Shown: piece after piece, positions 35,545 to 44,103 of the stretch
Layout: each line of letters opens with the position of its first letter
Position numbering within the stretch: the stretch's first letter is position 1
From: Gammaproteobacteria bacterium
GTDB taxonomy: Bacteria; Pseudomonadota; Gammaproteobacteria; UBA6429; Thiohalophilaceae
DNA length: 46,262 nt
Assembly: GCA_024275115.1 (NCBI GenBank)
Contig: JAJRZT010000046.1
Span: 1 to 46,262, forward strand
Reading direction: 5' to 3'
Translations under genes and position numbers: made by a program
The notes under the pieces: generated by a model
The model's database searches: none
Seen by the model: only the letters and a program-made list of their open reading frames with translations
Told to the model about the DNA's origin: nothing

Positions 35545-36309
35545 ATGTGGAGTTTAATCAAGAGTTATCCTAAAGCGGTCGCCTGGGCGGTAATTGTCAA
35601 TGTTGTTTTTTTAGTGGTGATGGGCGTTAGTTTTCGTTTTATTGATGCCCCTTCTGTTAGCGTACCGGATGTTCAGGTTGTTAAAGCAGTATTAAAAGAT
35701 GACTCAATTGCACGTAAACAGGAATTACAGAAGTTAAAGAAAGAACGTGAGAAGCGGGAGCGCCAGAAAAAATTAAAGCTGGAAAAAAAGCGCAAGGCGG
35801 AACTTAAAAAGAAAAAGCTGGCCAAATTACAGGCACAGAAAAAACTTGAAAAACAACGGGCTTTAAAAAAGAAACAAATTGAAGAAGAAAATCAAAGGCA
35901 ATTAGAAGCCGAAAATAAACGCATTGAGCAAGAGAAAGAAAGAAAACGGCGTGAAGATCAACTAAAGAAAGAGCTGGAATTAGAACAACAGCGTTTATCT
36001 GCTGAACGTAAGGCGCGAAATGCAACGATTATTTCAAAGCAGCTGGCAATTATTAAAAGCCATATTGAACAACGCTGGATTAAACCAGCGAGTGCTAAAC
36101 CGGGAATGGTTTGTGTGGTGAAAATTAGCTTAATACCCAGTGGTGAAGTTATTAATATACAGTATATTAAAAGAAGCGGGAATGCGGCTTTTGACCAGTC
36201 GGTTTATTCGGCGGTTAAGCGCTCTTCCCCTTTGCCTTTACCACCCGTAGAATATGGTTTGTCTGATCAGTTCAGGCAGATCGAGTTGAAATTTGGTACC
36301 GATAAATAA
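35545..36309 (+). CDS. tolA: Tol-Pal system energy-transducing protein TolA
   Basis: The 254-aa protein has an N-terminal TM helix (AVAWAVIVNVVFLVVMGVSF, about 11-30), a long charged helix (about 48-160) of Lys, Glu, Gln and Arg that spans the periplasm, and a C-terminal TonB-like domain (about 165-254: IKSHIEQRWIKPASAKPG, VVKISLIPSGEV) that contacts TolB, Pal or colicins and phage proteins in other species. The helix is shorter than in E. coli TolA (421 aa), common outside enterics. Identification rests on position and architecture, as sequence is poorly conserved. Confidence 0.95.
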   Translation: MWSLIKSYPKAVAWAVIVNVVFLVVMGVSFRFIDAPSVSVPDVQVVKAVLKDDSIARKQELQKLKKEREKRERQKKLKLEKKRKAELKKKKLAKLQAQKKLEKQRALKKKQIEEENQRQLEAENKRIEQEKERKRREDQLKKELELEQQRLSAERKARNATIISKQLAIIKSHIEQRWIKPASAKPGMVCVVKISLIPSGEVINIQYIKRSGNAAFDQSVYSAVKRSSPLPLPPVEYGLSDQFRQIELKFGTDK

Positions 36310-36377
36310 CACCAGATAACGTTGTGTTATTCGTGCTGTAAAGGCATTATCTAATATAAAATATTAAAGAATATATT

Positions 36378-37715
36378 ATGCATAAATTAAGTCATTTTGT
36401 CCTTTTGCTATTACTTGTTTTTGGTTCGGTGCGAGTGAGCTTTGCCGCACTGACGATTGATATTACACAAGGGATTGATGGTGCCTTGCCTATTGCGGTT
36501 GTGCCTTTCGCCTGGACGGGCACCGCGCCTGCTCAGGGTGCCACTATTGAAGCACCTGAAAATATAGCGGCCATTGTGGCATCGGATTTACGCCGCAGCG
36601 GGCGCTTTGCCCCTGTTCCGACCAGTGATTTATTAGGTCGGCCATCACATGGTTCAGAAGTAAATTACACGGCATGGCGTACATTAGGTGTGGATAACCT
36701 GGTTGTGGGGCAGATTAAGCCTCTGGCAGACGGTACTTATGAAGTGCAGTTTCAGTTACTTGATATGTTTAAAGCCGAGCAGCTTGTGGGGTACAAAATA
36801 CGCAGTCGACGCTCTAATTTGCGGCGCACGGCACATCAGATCAGCGACCTGATTTATAAGGCATTAATGGGCGTACAAGGTGCCTTTGATACCCATATTA
36901 GTTATGTGACAGTGACCAAAAATCGCCGTAATGAAAAAGTGTACCGTTTAGCTATTGCCGATTCGGATGGCTATAACGAAAAAATTATTCTGGAAACAAA
37001 ATCACCGCTTATGTCGCCAAGCTGGTCACCGAATGGTTTACAGTTAGCGTATGTTTCCTTTAGCCGGGGTCGCCCTGAAGTGTATGTTCAAAGTATTTTA
37101 ACTGGGCAGGCTAAACGGGTTGCTGCGTTCAAAGGAATTAATGGTGCACCTTCATGGTCGCCCGATGGTAAAAAACTTGCCCTCACTTTATCAAAAGACG
37201 GCAATGCTGAAATTTATATTTATGATTTAAGCCAGGGTACGACCCGGCGGGTTACCCGAAACAGCGCGATTGACACGGAACCAGTCTGGCTGCCGGATGC
37301 GTCGGCCATTATTTTCACCTCAGATCGCGGTAATGGCCCGCAATTATACCAGGTTGAAGTGAATGCACAGGGTGCCACGGGACGGCCTAAGCGGCTGACT
37401 TTTGAAGGAAGTTATAATGCGCGTGCAAGTGTCTCGCCTGACGGCAAATTTATTGCTATGGTACACAGAATCGAAGGCAGTTACCGAATTGCGGTGCTGG
37501 AACGGGCAACAGGTTACTTAAGAGTGTTGACCGAGTCACGTTTAGACGAGTCGCCCAGTTTTGCTCCGAACGGGAGTATGATAATTTATGCAACAGAATA
37601 TAAGAACCGGGGTGTATTAGCCGCCGTTTCAGTGGATGGGCGGGCAAGACAACGGTTACAGTTAAGCAGGGGTGATGTACGTGAACCTGCATGGTCATTT
37701 TTCAAGCAAAAGTAA
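36378..37715 (+). CDS. tolB: Tol-Pal system periplasmic protein TolB
   Basis: The 445-aa protein has a signal peptide cut after about residue 24 (VRVSFA before ALTIDI), an N-terminal domain with VPFAW and IVASDLRRSGRF, and a C-terminal six-bladed beta-propeller made of repeats such as SPSWSPNGLQLAYVS, GAPSWSPDGKKLALT and ARASVSPDGKFIAMV. TolB binds Pal and TolA. Length is close to E. coli TolB (430 aa). It is followed 45 nt later by pal. Confidence 0.98.
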   Translation: MHKLSHFVLLLLLVFGSVRVSFAALTIDITQGIDGALPIAVVPFAWTGTAPAQGATIEAPENIAAIVASDLRRSGRFAPVPTSDLLGRPSHGSEVNYTAWRTLGVDNLVVGQIKPLADGTYEVQFQLLDMFKAEQLVGYKIRSRRSNLRRTAHQISDLIYKALMGVQGAFDTHISYVTVTKNRRNEKVYRLAIADSDGYNEKIILETKSPLMSPSWSPNGLQLAYVSFSRGRPEVYVQSILTGQAKRVAAFKGINGAPSWSPDGKKLALTLSKDGNAEIYIYDLSQGTTRRVTRNSAIDTEPVWLPDASAIIFTSDRGNGPQLYQVEVNAQGATGRPKRLTFEGSYNARASVSPDGKFIAMVHRIEGSYRIAVLERATGYLRVLTESRLDESPSFAPNGSMIIYATEYKNRGVLAAVSVDGRARQRLQLSRGDVREPAWSFFKQK

Positions 37716-37760
37716 GTTTTATAATTTAGAATAATTTAAAATACAAGTCAGGAGATTAAA

Positions 37761-38279
37761 ATGAAAAAACAATTAGGAATTGTTTTGTTAGTAGGTGTGT
37801 TTGGGCTGTTGGCCGGTTGTTCGTCGACAACAAAAGAAGGCGATGCAGCTAAAAATACAACGGCAAGCGCAGACTCGACTCAAGGTATGGATATGGGCAG
37901 CGGTGGCATGGCAACCGAAATGCACAGCGGCCAGGCCGATGCATTATCAAAACGGGTTATTTACTTTGAATTTGACAGCAGTGATGTAACACCAGAAGCG
38001 CGTGAAATTATTGCAGCACATGCACAAAACCTGTCACAAAATGCAAATTTATCGGTTGTATTAGAAGGCCATGCCGATGAGCGTGGTACGCGTGAATATA
38101 ACGTTGCATTGGGCGAAAACCGTGCAAAAGCAGTGAAGCAATTACTGGTTGTACAAGGCGTGAATACGTCGCAAATTCAGGTGATTAGCTTTGGTGAAGA
38201 ACGTCCTGCTGCTGTCGGTCATGATGAAAGTGCCTGGAGTTTAAATCGCCGGGTTGAACTACTTTATTCGGGCTCGTAA
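37761..38279 (+). CDS. pal: Peptidoglycan-associated lipoprotein Pal
   Basis: The 172-aa outer-membrane lipoprotein has a signal peptide with lipobox LLAGC; Cys20 would be lipidated. After a flexible Thr/Ser/Gly/Met-rich linker (about 22-65) comes the OmpA-like peptidoglycan-binding domain with VIYFEFDSSDVTPEA and LEGHADERGTREYNVALGENRAKAVKQ, in which Asp and Arg bind diaminopimelate. GGAG precedes the ATG. It anchors the outer membrane to the wall and is recycled to the division site by Tol. Confidence 0.98.
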   Translation: MKKQLGIVLLVGVFGLLAGCSSTTKEGDAAKNTTASADSTQGMDMGSGGMATEMHSGQADALSKRVIYFEFDSSDVTPEAREIIAAHAQNLSQNANLSVVLEGHADERGTREYNVALGENRAKAVKQLLVVQGVNTSQIQVISFGEERPAAVGHDESAWSLNRRVELLYSGS

Positions 38280-38324
38280 TTCCGGTTGTTGTTCTCCGGA
38301 ATGAATTACAGAGAGAGTTTTAAC

Positions 38325-39230
38325 GTGCAAAAAATAGTTATTGGCCTTATAAGTTGTATTTTTATTCTGGTGTCATTCAGTAGTTTTGCGCGCGACAAAC
38401 AACCTCGGCGTTTTACCGGCCACGCTGATACCGATGAAACGGTACAAACCTCATCAGCCCCAATTACTGCCCAGCATAAAATGGGGGTTGATGAGCGTTT
38501 GCAACGTTTAGAACGTTTAATAAATAGTCAGGGGTTGGTGGATTTATTATTAAAGCTTGACGGTTTGCAAAAAGAAGTACAACAATTACGTGGCGATGTT
38601 GAAGTGCAAACACATATTGCGAATGATTTAAAAAAGCGTCAGCGTGACCTTTATGTCGATATTGATCGCCGTTTGTTACAAATTGAACGTAATGCCTCTA
38701 ATGGTAGTAAAGGCAGCACTTATTCTAGTGGTTTTAAGCCGGGTGTTGCCTCGACAGTAAGCCCGTCTGTGACACAGTCGCCACCGGTTAAGCAAGTGGC
38801 GCCAGTGGCAACTCGCTCAACGGCACCCAGGTCAGTTGACCCGATTAAAGAACAAAATGCCTATCAAAAAGCATTCGATCTGTTGCGTGAATTGCGTTAT
38901 GAACAAGCGATTAAAGCATACCGCCAGTTTATTCGCGATTACCCTGATGGTCGCTATGCACATATCGCACAATACTGGTTAAGTGAAGCCAGTTATGCAC
39001 AACGGCATTTTAAGCAAGCGATAAAAGATTATCAGGCTCTTATTACTAACTACCCGAACAGTCCTAAATTAGCAGAAGCGATGTTAAAAATCAGTTATAG
39101 CTACAATGCACTTGGGCAAAATAAAGCCGCTAAGGAAATGGCTGAAAAGTTACTCCGTGTTTACCCGAATACTACCGCAGCAGGGCAGGCGCAAAACCTG
39201 CTAAAAAAAATTAAATCGGCTAAACGATAA
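38325..39230 (+). CDS. cpoB: Cell-division coordinator CpoB (YbgF)
   Basis: The 301-aa periplasmic protein begins at GTG 38325, chosen because GAGAGAG lies 7 nt upstream and a clean signal peptide follows (QKIVIGLISCIFILVSFSSFA, cut before RDKQP); an upstream extension to 38286 would spoil the signal. A coiled coil (about 60-120, LQRLERLINSQGLVDLL) gives trimerisation, a Ser/Pro-rich linker follows, and three TPR-like repeats fill about 180-295 (EQNAYQKAFDLLRELRYEQA, YAHIAQYWLSEASYAQ). CpoB tunes PBP1B activity with TolA during constriction. Confidence 0.95.
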   Translation: MQKIVIGLISCIFILVSFSSFARDKQPRRFTGHADTDETVQTSSAPITAQHKMGVDERLQRLERLINSQGLVDLLLKLDGLQKEVQQLRGDVEVQTHIANDLKKRQRDLYVDIDRRLLQIERNASNGSKGSTYSSGFKPGVASTVSPSVTQSPPVKQVAPVATRSTAPRSVDPIKEQNAYQKAFDLLRELRYEQAIKAYRQFIRDYPDGRYAHIAQYWLSEASYAQRHFKQAIKDYQALITNYPNSPKLAEAMLKISYSYNALGQNKAAKEMAEKLLRVYPNTTAAGQAQNLLKKIKSAKR

Positions 39231-39243
39231 ATTATTTTTAAAT

Positions 39244-39280
39244 ACTTCGTGGGGCAGATTCTTTTGTGCCTTTCGTAGTA
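39244..39280 (-). repeat. Repeat family C, partial inverted copy
   Basis: TACTTCGTGGGGCAG at 39244-39258 and the following CTTTTGTGCCTTTCGTAG resemble the reverse complement of the element at 33864-33886 (18 of 21 positions over the core). It lies between cpoB and queE, so the two copies bracket the Tol-Pal genes in opposite orientation. Confidence 0.6.
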
Positions 39281-39312
39281 AATATTTTACTTAACCAGCC
39301 TGCTTCTTATTG

Positions 39313-39975
39313 ATGCCTGAATCCAGCCAAAAACTACGCATAACTGAAATATTTTATTCACTGCAAGGTGAATCGAAAACAGTGGGGTTACCAACCGTCT
39401 TTATTCGTTTAACCGGTTGCCCGCTTCGTTGCCAGTATTGTGACACTGAATATGCTTTTCAAGGTGGGGAGTGGTGGCATTTTGGTAAGATTATTAATGA
39501 AGTTAAAAAATACAATACACCTTATCTTACTTTAACCGGTGGTGAACCGTTAGCGCAAAAAGCATCAATTGCGTTATTAAAACAGTTAGCTGATCTTGGT
39601 TATAAGGTTTCGCTGGAAACGAGTGGGGCGCTGGATATTCAGGCGGTCGATCCACGTGTAATGAAAGTAATGGATTTAAAAACGCCGTCTTCAAACGAAG
39701 AAGGCAAAAATAATTATTCAAACCTGAATTTTATAACGGAATATGACCAGATAAAATTTGTTATTTGCAACAGAGAAGATTATAACTGGGCAGTGAGCAT
39801 TCTCGAAAAGCACAAATTAACTGAAAAATGTGAAGTACTATTTTCGCCGGTTAATCTGGATGGCAGTGCCAGTATAGTGAAAGATTTGGCAAACTGGATA
39901 CTGACGGATCAATTAGCAGTACGTTTTCAAATACAATTACATAAAATGATATGGGGCAATGTTCCAGGGGTTTGA
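39313..39975 (+). CDS. queE: 7-carboxy-7-deazaguanine synthase QueE
   Basis: The 220-aa radical-SAM enzyme converts 6-carboxy-tetrahydropterin to 7-carboxy-7-deazaguanine on the way to queuosine. The cluster ligands are in TGCPLRCQYCDTEYAF (C36, C40, C43), with the short CxxxCxxC spacing, followed by the Thr typical of QueE, and YLTLTGGEPLAQ as the SAM-binding GGE motif. The C-terminal FQIQLHKMIWG is the conserved end. Start at ATG 39313, one codon after an in-frame TTG. It is followed 57 nt later by queC. Confidence 0.97.
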   Translation: MPESSQKLRITEIFYSLQGESKTVGLPTVFIRLTGCPLRCQYCDTEYAFQGGEWWHFGKIINEVKKYNTPYLTLTGGEPLAQKASIALLKQLADLGYKVSLETSGALDIQAVDPRVMKVMDLKTPSSNEEGKNNYSNLNFITEYDQIKFVICNREDYNWAVSILEKHKLTEKCEVLFSPVNLDGSASIVKDLANWILTDQLAVRFQIQLHKMIWGNVPGV

Positions 39976-40032
39976 ATTTTACTCAAAAAACATTATTTTT
40001 ATTCAGCAAAAGGCAGAAGGTAGAGCAAAGTA

Positions 40033-40701
40033 ATGAGCAGAGCAGTTATTCTATTATCGGGTGGCCTGGACTCGGTGACCACACTCGCTATTGCACAGTC
40101 CCAGGGTTATCAGTGCCATGCATTGAGTTTTGATTATGGCCAGCGGCATCGTTCCGAGCTGGATGCGGTAAAACGTATTTTAGCCTGCTTTGTGGATGTG
40201 ACACATAAAGTGATTCACCTCGATCTTGATCAAATGGGTGGCTCGGCACTAACGGATGTTGATATTGCGGTGCCAATGCAGCCATCAGCCGGTATACCCG
40301 TTACTTATGTACCGGCGCGCAATACAATATTCCTGTCACTGGCATTGGGATGGGCTGAAGTTTTATCGGCAGATGCTATTTTTATTGGTGTGAATGCCGT
40401 TGACTATTCCGGTTATCCTGATTGCAGGCCGGAATATATAGAGACTTTTCAAAAGCTTGCAAATCTTGCCACCCGGCAGGCGCTGGAAGGAAAAGCCATT
40501 AAACTTGAAACTCCCCTTATTCATTTGAGTAAAGCAGAAATTATTCGCAAGGGTATCCAGTTGGGTATCGACTACAGCATGACTGTTTCGTGCTATGCCG
40601 CTGATGCTAAAGGCCATGCTTGTGGTGAATGTGATAGCTGCCGTTTGCGAGCGGCTGGTTTTGCCGATGCTGGTGTCAGCGATCCTACAATTTATCAATA
40701 A
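40033..40701 (+). CDS. queC: 7-cyano-7-deazaguanine synthase QueC
   Basis: The 222-aa ATP-dependent enzyme turns 7-carboxy-7-deazaguanine into preQ0. It has the PP-loop SGGLDS at residues 9-14, the segment [26 protein letters not shown] and [15 protein letters not shown], and a C-terminal zinc site in [21 protein letters not shown] with four Cys. It pairs with queE; the later steps (QueF, Tgt, QueA) are not in the window. The downstream gap 40702-40885 holds an 8-bp hairpin (40756-40774) and a promoter. Confidence 0.98.
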   Translation: MSRAVILLSGGLDSVTTLAIAQSQGYQCHALSFDYGQRHRSELDAVKRILACFVDVTHKVIHLDLDQMGGSALTDVDIAVPMQPSAGIPVTYVPARNTIFLSLALGWAEVLSADAIFIGVNAVDYSGYPDCRPEYIETFQKLANLATRQALEGKAIKLETPLIHLSKAEIIRKGIQLGIDYSMTVSCYAADAKGHACGECDSCRLRAAGFADAGVSDPTIYQ

Positions 40702-40782
40702 TTGCTGATTTAGCTGCGGCTCAGGGTTATGCGCTACCTGGATGCAAATCGCAGTGTGGTTATTTTATAACCACTTGCAGGC

Positions 40783-40811
40783 GTTACATGTGCGAGCCAT
40801 TTCTGTATAAT
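40783..40811 (+). promoter_or_regulatory. Sigma-70-type promoter for the YeeE/YedE gene
   Basis: GTTACA (40783-40788), a 17-nt spacer and a perfect TATAAT (40806-40811) precede the ATG at 40886 by about 70 nt. A weak -35 is offset by the consensus -10. Confidence 0.5.
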
Positions 40812-40885
40812 CGCGTGAATTTCATCACAAAATCCGACCATTAGCGCAATTTTGCTAAAAAATATAAACTTTTGAGGAACAAATT

Positions 40886-42151
40886 ATGACATTTGAAAGT
40901 TTTGCCGCAGGGCATTCTTTAATTCTTTGGCTAGCCTTCGGTATTGCCCTGATCATGGGTGCCGTTGTCAATAAAACAAATTTTTGCACAATGGGTGCCG
41001 TATCAGACGTTGTGAATATGGGCGATTCCAGCCGTATGCGTGCATGGGTTTTGGCTATGGCGATTGCGATGCTCGGCGTCACTATTTTTGAGGCAATGGC
41101 CTATTTCAGTGTTGATGTCACACGTCCTCCTTATCGTGGTAGTAACTTCGCATGGTTAGAATATGTGATAGGTGGCGTTATGTTTGGTGTTGGTATGACG
41201 CTGGGCAGTGGTTGTGGTAACAAAACTCTCATTCGTATCGGCGGTGGCAACATTAAGTCGGTTATTGTTTTGGCCATCATTGGCGTGTGTGCGTACTATA
41301 TGATTAACCCATTTCCGGGTACGGATAAAACCATTTATTCAGAAGTATTTTACCCCTGGACAAGTCTTGCCTCCATTAGCCTTAGCGGTAAACAGGATAT
41401 CAGTGGCTTAATTAACTCTGCGACAAGCATCGACCTTGGTACCTTGCGGCTGGTTATCGGCTTATTAGTGGTTGCTATGCTTACGTTTATTGTCTTTCGT
41501 TCAAGCGATTTCCGCAGCAACAAAGATAATATTATTGGTGGAACGGTCGTGGGTTTTGCTGTTTTAGCGGCATGGTATATCAGCGGCGGTTTTGCCACAA
41601 TTTCAGCGGATGGCGATACTTATAGCTGGGTTCAGTATGCCAGCGATGACGTTTGGTCTCTGATTGAAGAAGGTAAACGTCCACCTGCGGTTGCAGTTCA
41701 GTCATTTACTTTTATTAACCCGATGGGGGAAACTTACGGCTATGTTTTAAGTGGCTTTAGTGCCAGCGTGATTACTTTTGGTTTGATGACCTTGTTTGGT
41801 GTTATTTCAGGTTCTTTTTTGTGGTCACTGGTTTCTAAATCTTTCCGAATTGAGTGGTTTGTTGATTTTAAAGACTTTAAAACACACTTTATCGGTGCTG
41901 TCTTAATGGGCGTTGGCGGCGTGCTGTCTCTGGGCTGTACCTTTGGACAAGGCATTACCGGAATTTCAACCTTATCGGTTGGTTCTATCATTGCTTTTGC
42001 CAGCATCGTGTTTGGCAGTGCCTTAACAATGAAAATTCAGTACTATAAAATGTGCTATGAAGATGAAGCGACTTTCCCTAAAGCATTGGTTACCGCACTG
42101 GTTGATATGCGTTTTTTACCCGCTGGAATGCGTAAGTTAGACGCGATTTGA
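40886..42151 (+). CDS. YeeE/YedE-family sulfur-compound permease
   Basis: The 421-aa inner-membrane protein has about ten TM helices in two related halves. Conserved Cys-containing family loops are visible: NKTNFCTMGAVSDVV near the N-terminus, GSGCGNKTLIRIGGGN (about 110-125) and SLGCTFGQGITGIS (about 350-363). Members such as E. coli TsuA (YeeE) take up thiosulfate, with these Cys lining the path; others may move selenium or sulfite compounds. There is no fused TusA domain. It has its own promoter and stands alone after queC. Thiosulfate as substrate is plausible but unproven. Confidence 0.92.
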   Translation: MTFESFAAGHSLILWLAFGIALIMGAVVNKTNFCTMGAVSDVVNMGDSSRMRAWVLAMAIAMLGVTIFEAMAYFSVDVTRPPYRGSNFAWLEYVIGGVMFGVGMTLGSGCGNKTLIRIGGGNIKSVIVLAIIGVCAYYMINPFPGTDKTIYSEVFYPWTSLASISLSGKQDISGLINSATSIDLGTLRLVIGLLVVAMLTFIVFRSSDFRSNKDNIIGGTVVGFAVLAAWYISGGFATISADGDTYSWVQYASDDVWSLIEEGKRPPAVAVQSFTFINPMGETYGYVLSGFSASVITFGLMTLFGVISGSFLWSLVSKSFRIEWFVDFKDFKTHFIGAVLMGVGGVLSLGCTFGQGITGISTLSVGSIIAFASIVFGSALTMKIQYYKMCYEDEATFPKALVTALVDMRFLPAGMRKLDAI

Positions 42152-42218
42152 TCCAGAATATTTAATTCCGGACAGACTTAAATTGTGGGGTTTTTAGTAG
42201 TGGAAATAGCATTTATAC

Positions 42219-42246
42219 TTGTTATTTTCGCTGGTTAATGTAAAAT
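42219..42246 (+). promoter_or_regulatory. Promoter of tRNA-Lys
   Basis: TTGTTA (42219-42224), a 16-nt spacer and TAAAAT (42241-42246) place the start about 9 nt before the tRNA. The GC-rich discriminator CCGCC is typical of stringently controlled stable-RNA promoters. Confidence 0.65.
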
Positions 42247-42261
42247 TCCGCCTTCGTTTAT

Positions 42262-42337
42262 GGGCCGTTAGCTCAGTCGGTAGAGCAGTTGGCTTTTAAC
42301 CAATTGGTCGAGCGTTCAAGTCGCTCACGGCCCACCA
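42262..42337 (+). tRNA. tRNA-Lys (anticodon UUU)
   Basis: A 76-nt cloverleaf with acceptor stem GGGCCGT/ACGGCCC, D-arm GCTC-AGTCGGTA-GAGC, anticodon stem GTTGG/CCAAT with loop CTTTTAA (anticodon at 42295-42297), T-arm GAGCG-TTCAAGT-CGCTC, and an encoded CCA end at 42335-42337. U33 and the purine at 37 are correct. It reads AAA and AAG. Confidence 0.98.
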
Positions 42338-42346
42338 TATACCAGA

Positions 42347-42383
42347 AAGCCCCTTGCCTTTAACCGAAGCAAGGGGCTTTTTT
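42347..42383 (+). terminator. Rho-independent terminator after tRNA-Lys
   Basis: AAGCCCCTTGC (42347-42357) pairs with GCAAGGGGCTT (42369-42379), followed by a T-run to 42383. Eleven base pairs with a GC-rich core make this a strong stop. Confidence 0.95.
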
Positions 42384-42604
42384 AGTGCGCGTCTTTTTGT
42401 ACGCGCACTTATGCCTTGCGAGCAAAGCTCGCGGGCTTCAACCAGCCTACCCCAAACCCACATGCCAGTTTCTCCTTCTTTTTACTGGCACTTATTTAGT
42501 AGCTGTTGATTCTATTTTTTTACAGCTACTTATGGTGTTTATTGATGTTTTTCAACCCAGCCTACCCCAAACCCACATGCCAGTTTTTCTTCTTTTAACT
42601 GGTA
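42384..42604 (+). repeat. Tandem hairpin and direct-repeat array
   Basis: Directly after the terminator come several stem-loops: AGTGCGCGT/ACGCGCACT (42384-42409), GCGAGC/GCTCGC (42418-42432), TGCCAGT/ACTGGCA (42463-42490), AGTAGCTGT/ACAGCTACT (42498-42530) and TGCCAGT/ACTGGTA (42578-42604). Most have pyrimidine-rich loops, and three stems are followed by TTAT. A 29-nt sequence starting CAGCCTACCCCAAACCC occurs exactly twice (42443-42471 and 42558-42586). A 98-codon open frame crosses it but looks non-coding. Possible nature: small RNA, repeat element or integration scar; none is proven. Confidence 0.7.
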
Positions 42605-42766
42605 ATCACTTTTTCTTAAGCTCTTTTTTCTGTTTTGTAACAAAGTTATTTTATTTATGTGACAGGGTTAAACATTCATGATTTCGTTTTGTTACATAGA
42701 TCAAATAAATATTTCTGATTTAACCTATATTTACTGACATTATTTTAAACATACTCAGGAGTATGT

Positions 42767-43795
42767 ATGGATATTTTTCTCACTACAATGAGAAGCTATG
42801 GACTGAAATTTTTGGAATTAAATTTTCTGCAATCAAGTTTATGCAGAATAAAAAGAGTTGCCGCTGTATTTTTAATACCTCTATTTTCTTTAGTGCTGGT
42901 CTCCTGTGGAGGAGGCAATGGCCCCGCTGACGAAGGTGAAAATATCACCGCCAGTCAAAATTCGGTCAGCCAGAATTTGTACAGTACAACAGCCGCAGGG
43001 GAGGGCATTTTATCGCGCAGTGCTTTACAAACGAAGGGCGCTCTAACAACAACACCAGTTGGTTGGTGCCAGGCGGTAAATACCTTGTTGTGTGAGGATT
43101 TTGAATGGAGTTCCAGCCTTGCTTATCAGGCAAGCGAGCTGGACTGGCAGTTGAAAGGCTGGCAGTTCAGTGGCAATGTACGCAGTGGTAATAATTGCAA
43201 TTCCTCTGGTGTAGATGATAGCCAGTGCGCACTTAAATGGGTTCAGTCAAACAGTACAGTATTAAATACGCCGCAATCAGCACGTTATGTTTTCTCAGAG
43301 CCTGGCTCTACTTATAATAAATTGGTGTTGAGCTGGACTGTGAAGTGGTCGGCCAATTGGTTGTGGGATGTGGCCTTGAACCCGCATGTTAGTTTTGAGG
43401 CGATAAATTCTGGCTCTACCCCAACGGCTTTTATTTCACTTGGTTTTGATCAGGCGGGTTTTGTCGAAGTGACTATTGCAGAAGATAAAAACTGTGGTCG
43501 GAATAAACGTGTAATAAAGTCAGCCGAAGCGATTGCAATAAATAATAACCCGGGGCAGTGGCATGGCTTTCAACTCACAGTTGAGGTAAATGACAACTCT
43601 CGTACAGGCAATAGTGGCAGCGTACAGTTGAGGCTGAATAATGACGTTGTGCTGAGTGTTTCAGGTATAGATTTAGGTAGTTGCACATCGGGAGCAAGCG
43701 TTAATGCGGTGTCATTTATGTCGAATAGCACTAATTCAAAGGTGAGCACAGAACAAACCGTACGAATAGATAACATTCTGCTAACGGCGATGTAG
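42767..43795 (+). CDS. Putative lipoprotein with a jelly-roll-like domain
   Basis: The 342-aa protein has a long basic N-region (about 1-30), a hydrophobic stretch (VAAVFLIPLFSLVLVS) and a lipobox ending at Cys47, followed by Gly/Asn residues and a Ser/Asn/Thr-rich linker. The start is supported by AGGAG 7 nt upstream. From about residue 100 the sequence is beta-rich (LLCEDFEWSS, LDWQLKGWQFSGNV, GQWHGFQLTVEV, TVRIDNILLTAM), a pattern seen in concanavalin A-like or polysaccharide-binding domains. It has cysteines that may pair. I do not recognise a named family. It is likely surface or outer-membrane exposed; no neighbours suggest a role. Confidence 0.72.
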   Translation: MDIFLTTMRSYGLKFLELNFLQSSLCRIKRVAAVFLIPLFSLVLVSCGGGNGPADEGENITASQNSVSQNLYSTTAAGEGILSRSALQTKGALTTTPVGWCQAVNTLLCEDFEWSSSLAYQASELDWQLKGWQFSGNVRSGNNCNSSGVDDSQCALKWVQSNSTVLNTPQSARYVFSEPGSTYNKLVLSWTVKWSANWLWDVALNPHVSFEAINSGSTPTAFISLGFDQAGFVEVTIAEDKNCGRNKRVIKSAEAIAINNNPGQWHGFQLTVEVNDNSRTGNSGSVQLRLNNDVVLSVSGIDLGSCTSGASVNAVSFMSNSTNSKVSTEQTVRIDNILLTAM

Positions 43796-44034
43796 GACGG
43801 ATGAGCCCATTATGTTGCCTCCGGGTAATGGCAGTGCGAAGCTGTTGTTATTCACTAATAGCTACTCCATCGTACAGCTCAAATAAATAATTATACAACG
43901 GGGTTGTTCTCAAGCTCGCTTTTCAGTTGGGCCAGGGTCCTGGCTAGCGCATTAGCACTTCACGAAATGAGCACACATTTCCTTATCCCGAGTTTAGGTT
44001 AAGCCGCATTATTATATAATAATTCTCTTAATTG

Positions 44035-44063
44035 CTGTTAAAGCACTATGAAAGTACTATAAT
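44035..44063 (+). promoter_or_regulatory. Promoter for the SLC13-type transporter gene
   Basis: A perfect -10 TATAAT (44058-44063) with a weak -35 CTGTTA (44035-44040) at 17 nt. Transcription would begin near 44070, which excludes translation from the TTG at 44032 and supports the TTG at 44104. The rest of the 43796-44103 gap shows no gene. Confidence 0.5.
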
Positions 44064-44103
44064 ATATCCCATTTTACCTGTTGCGAGTGAAGGGGTTACA
44101 GAT

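Noticed and set aside
42385-42681. 98-codon open frame after the tRNA-Lys terminator
   Set aside because: It runs across the hairpin array and both direct repeats, has no convincing ribosome-binding site, and its translation is low-complexity hydrophobic without family features.
44032-44103. Upstream TTG start for the SLC13-type transporter
   Set aside because: A TATAAT at 44058-44063 lies inside this stretch, no ribosome-binding site precedes the TTG, and a better-placed TTG with AAGGGG exists at 44104.
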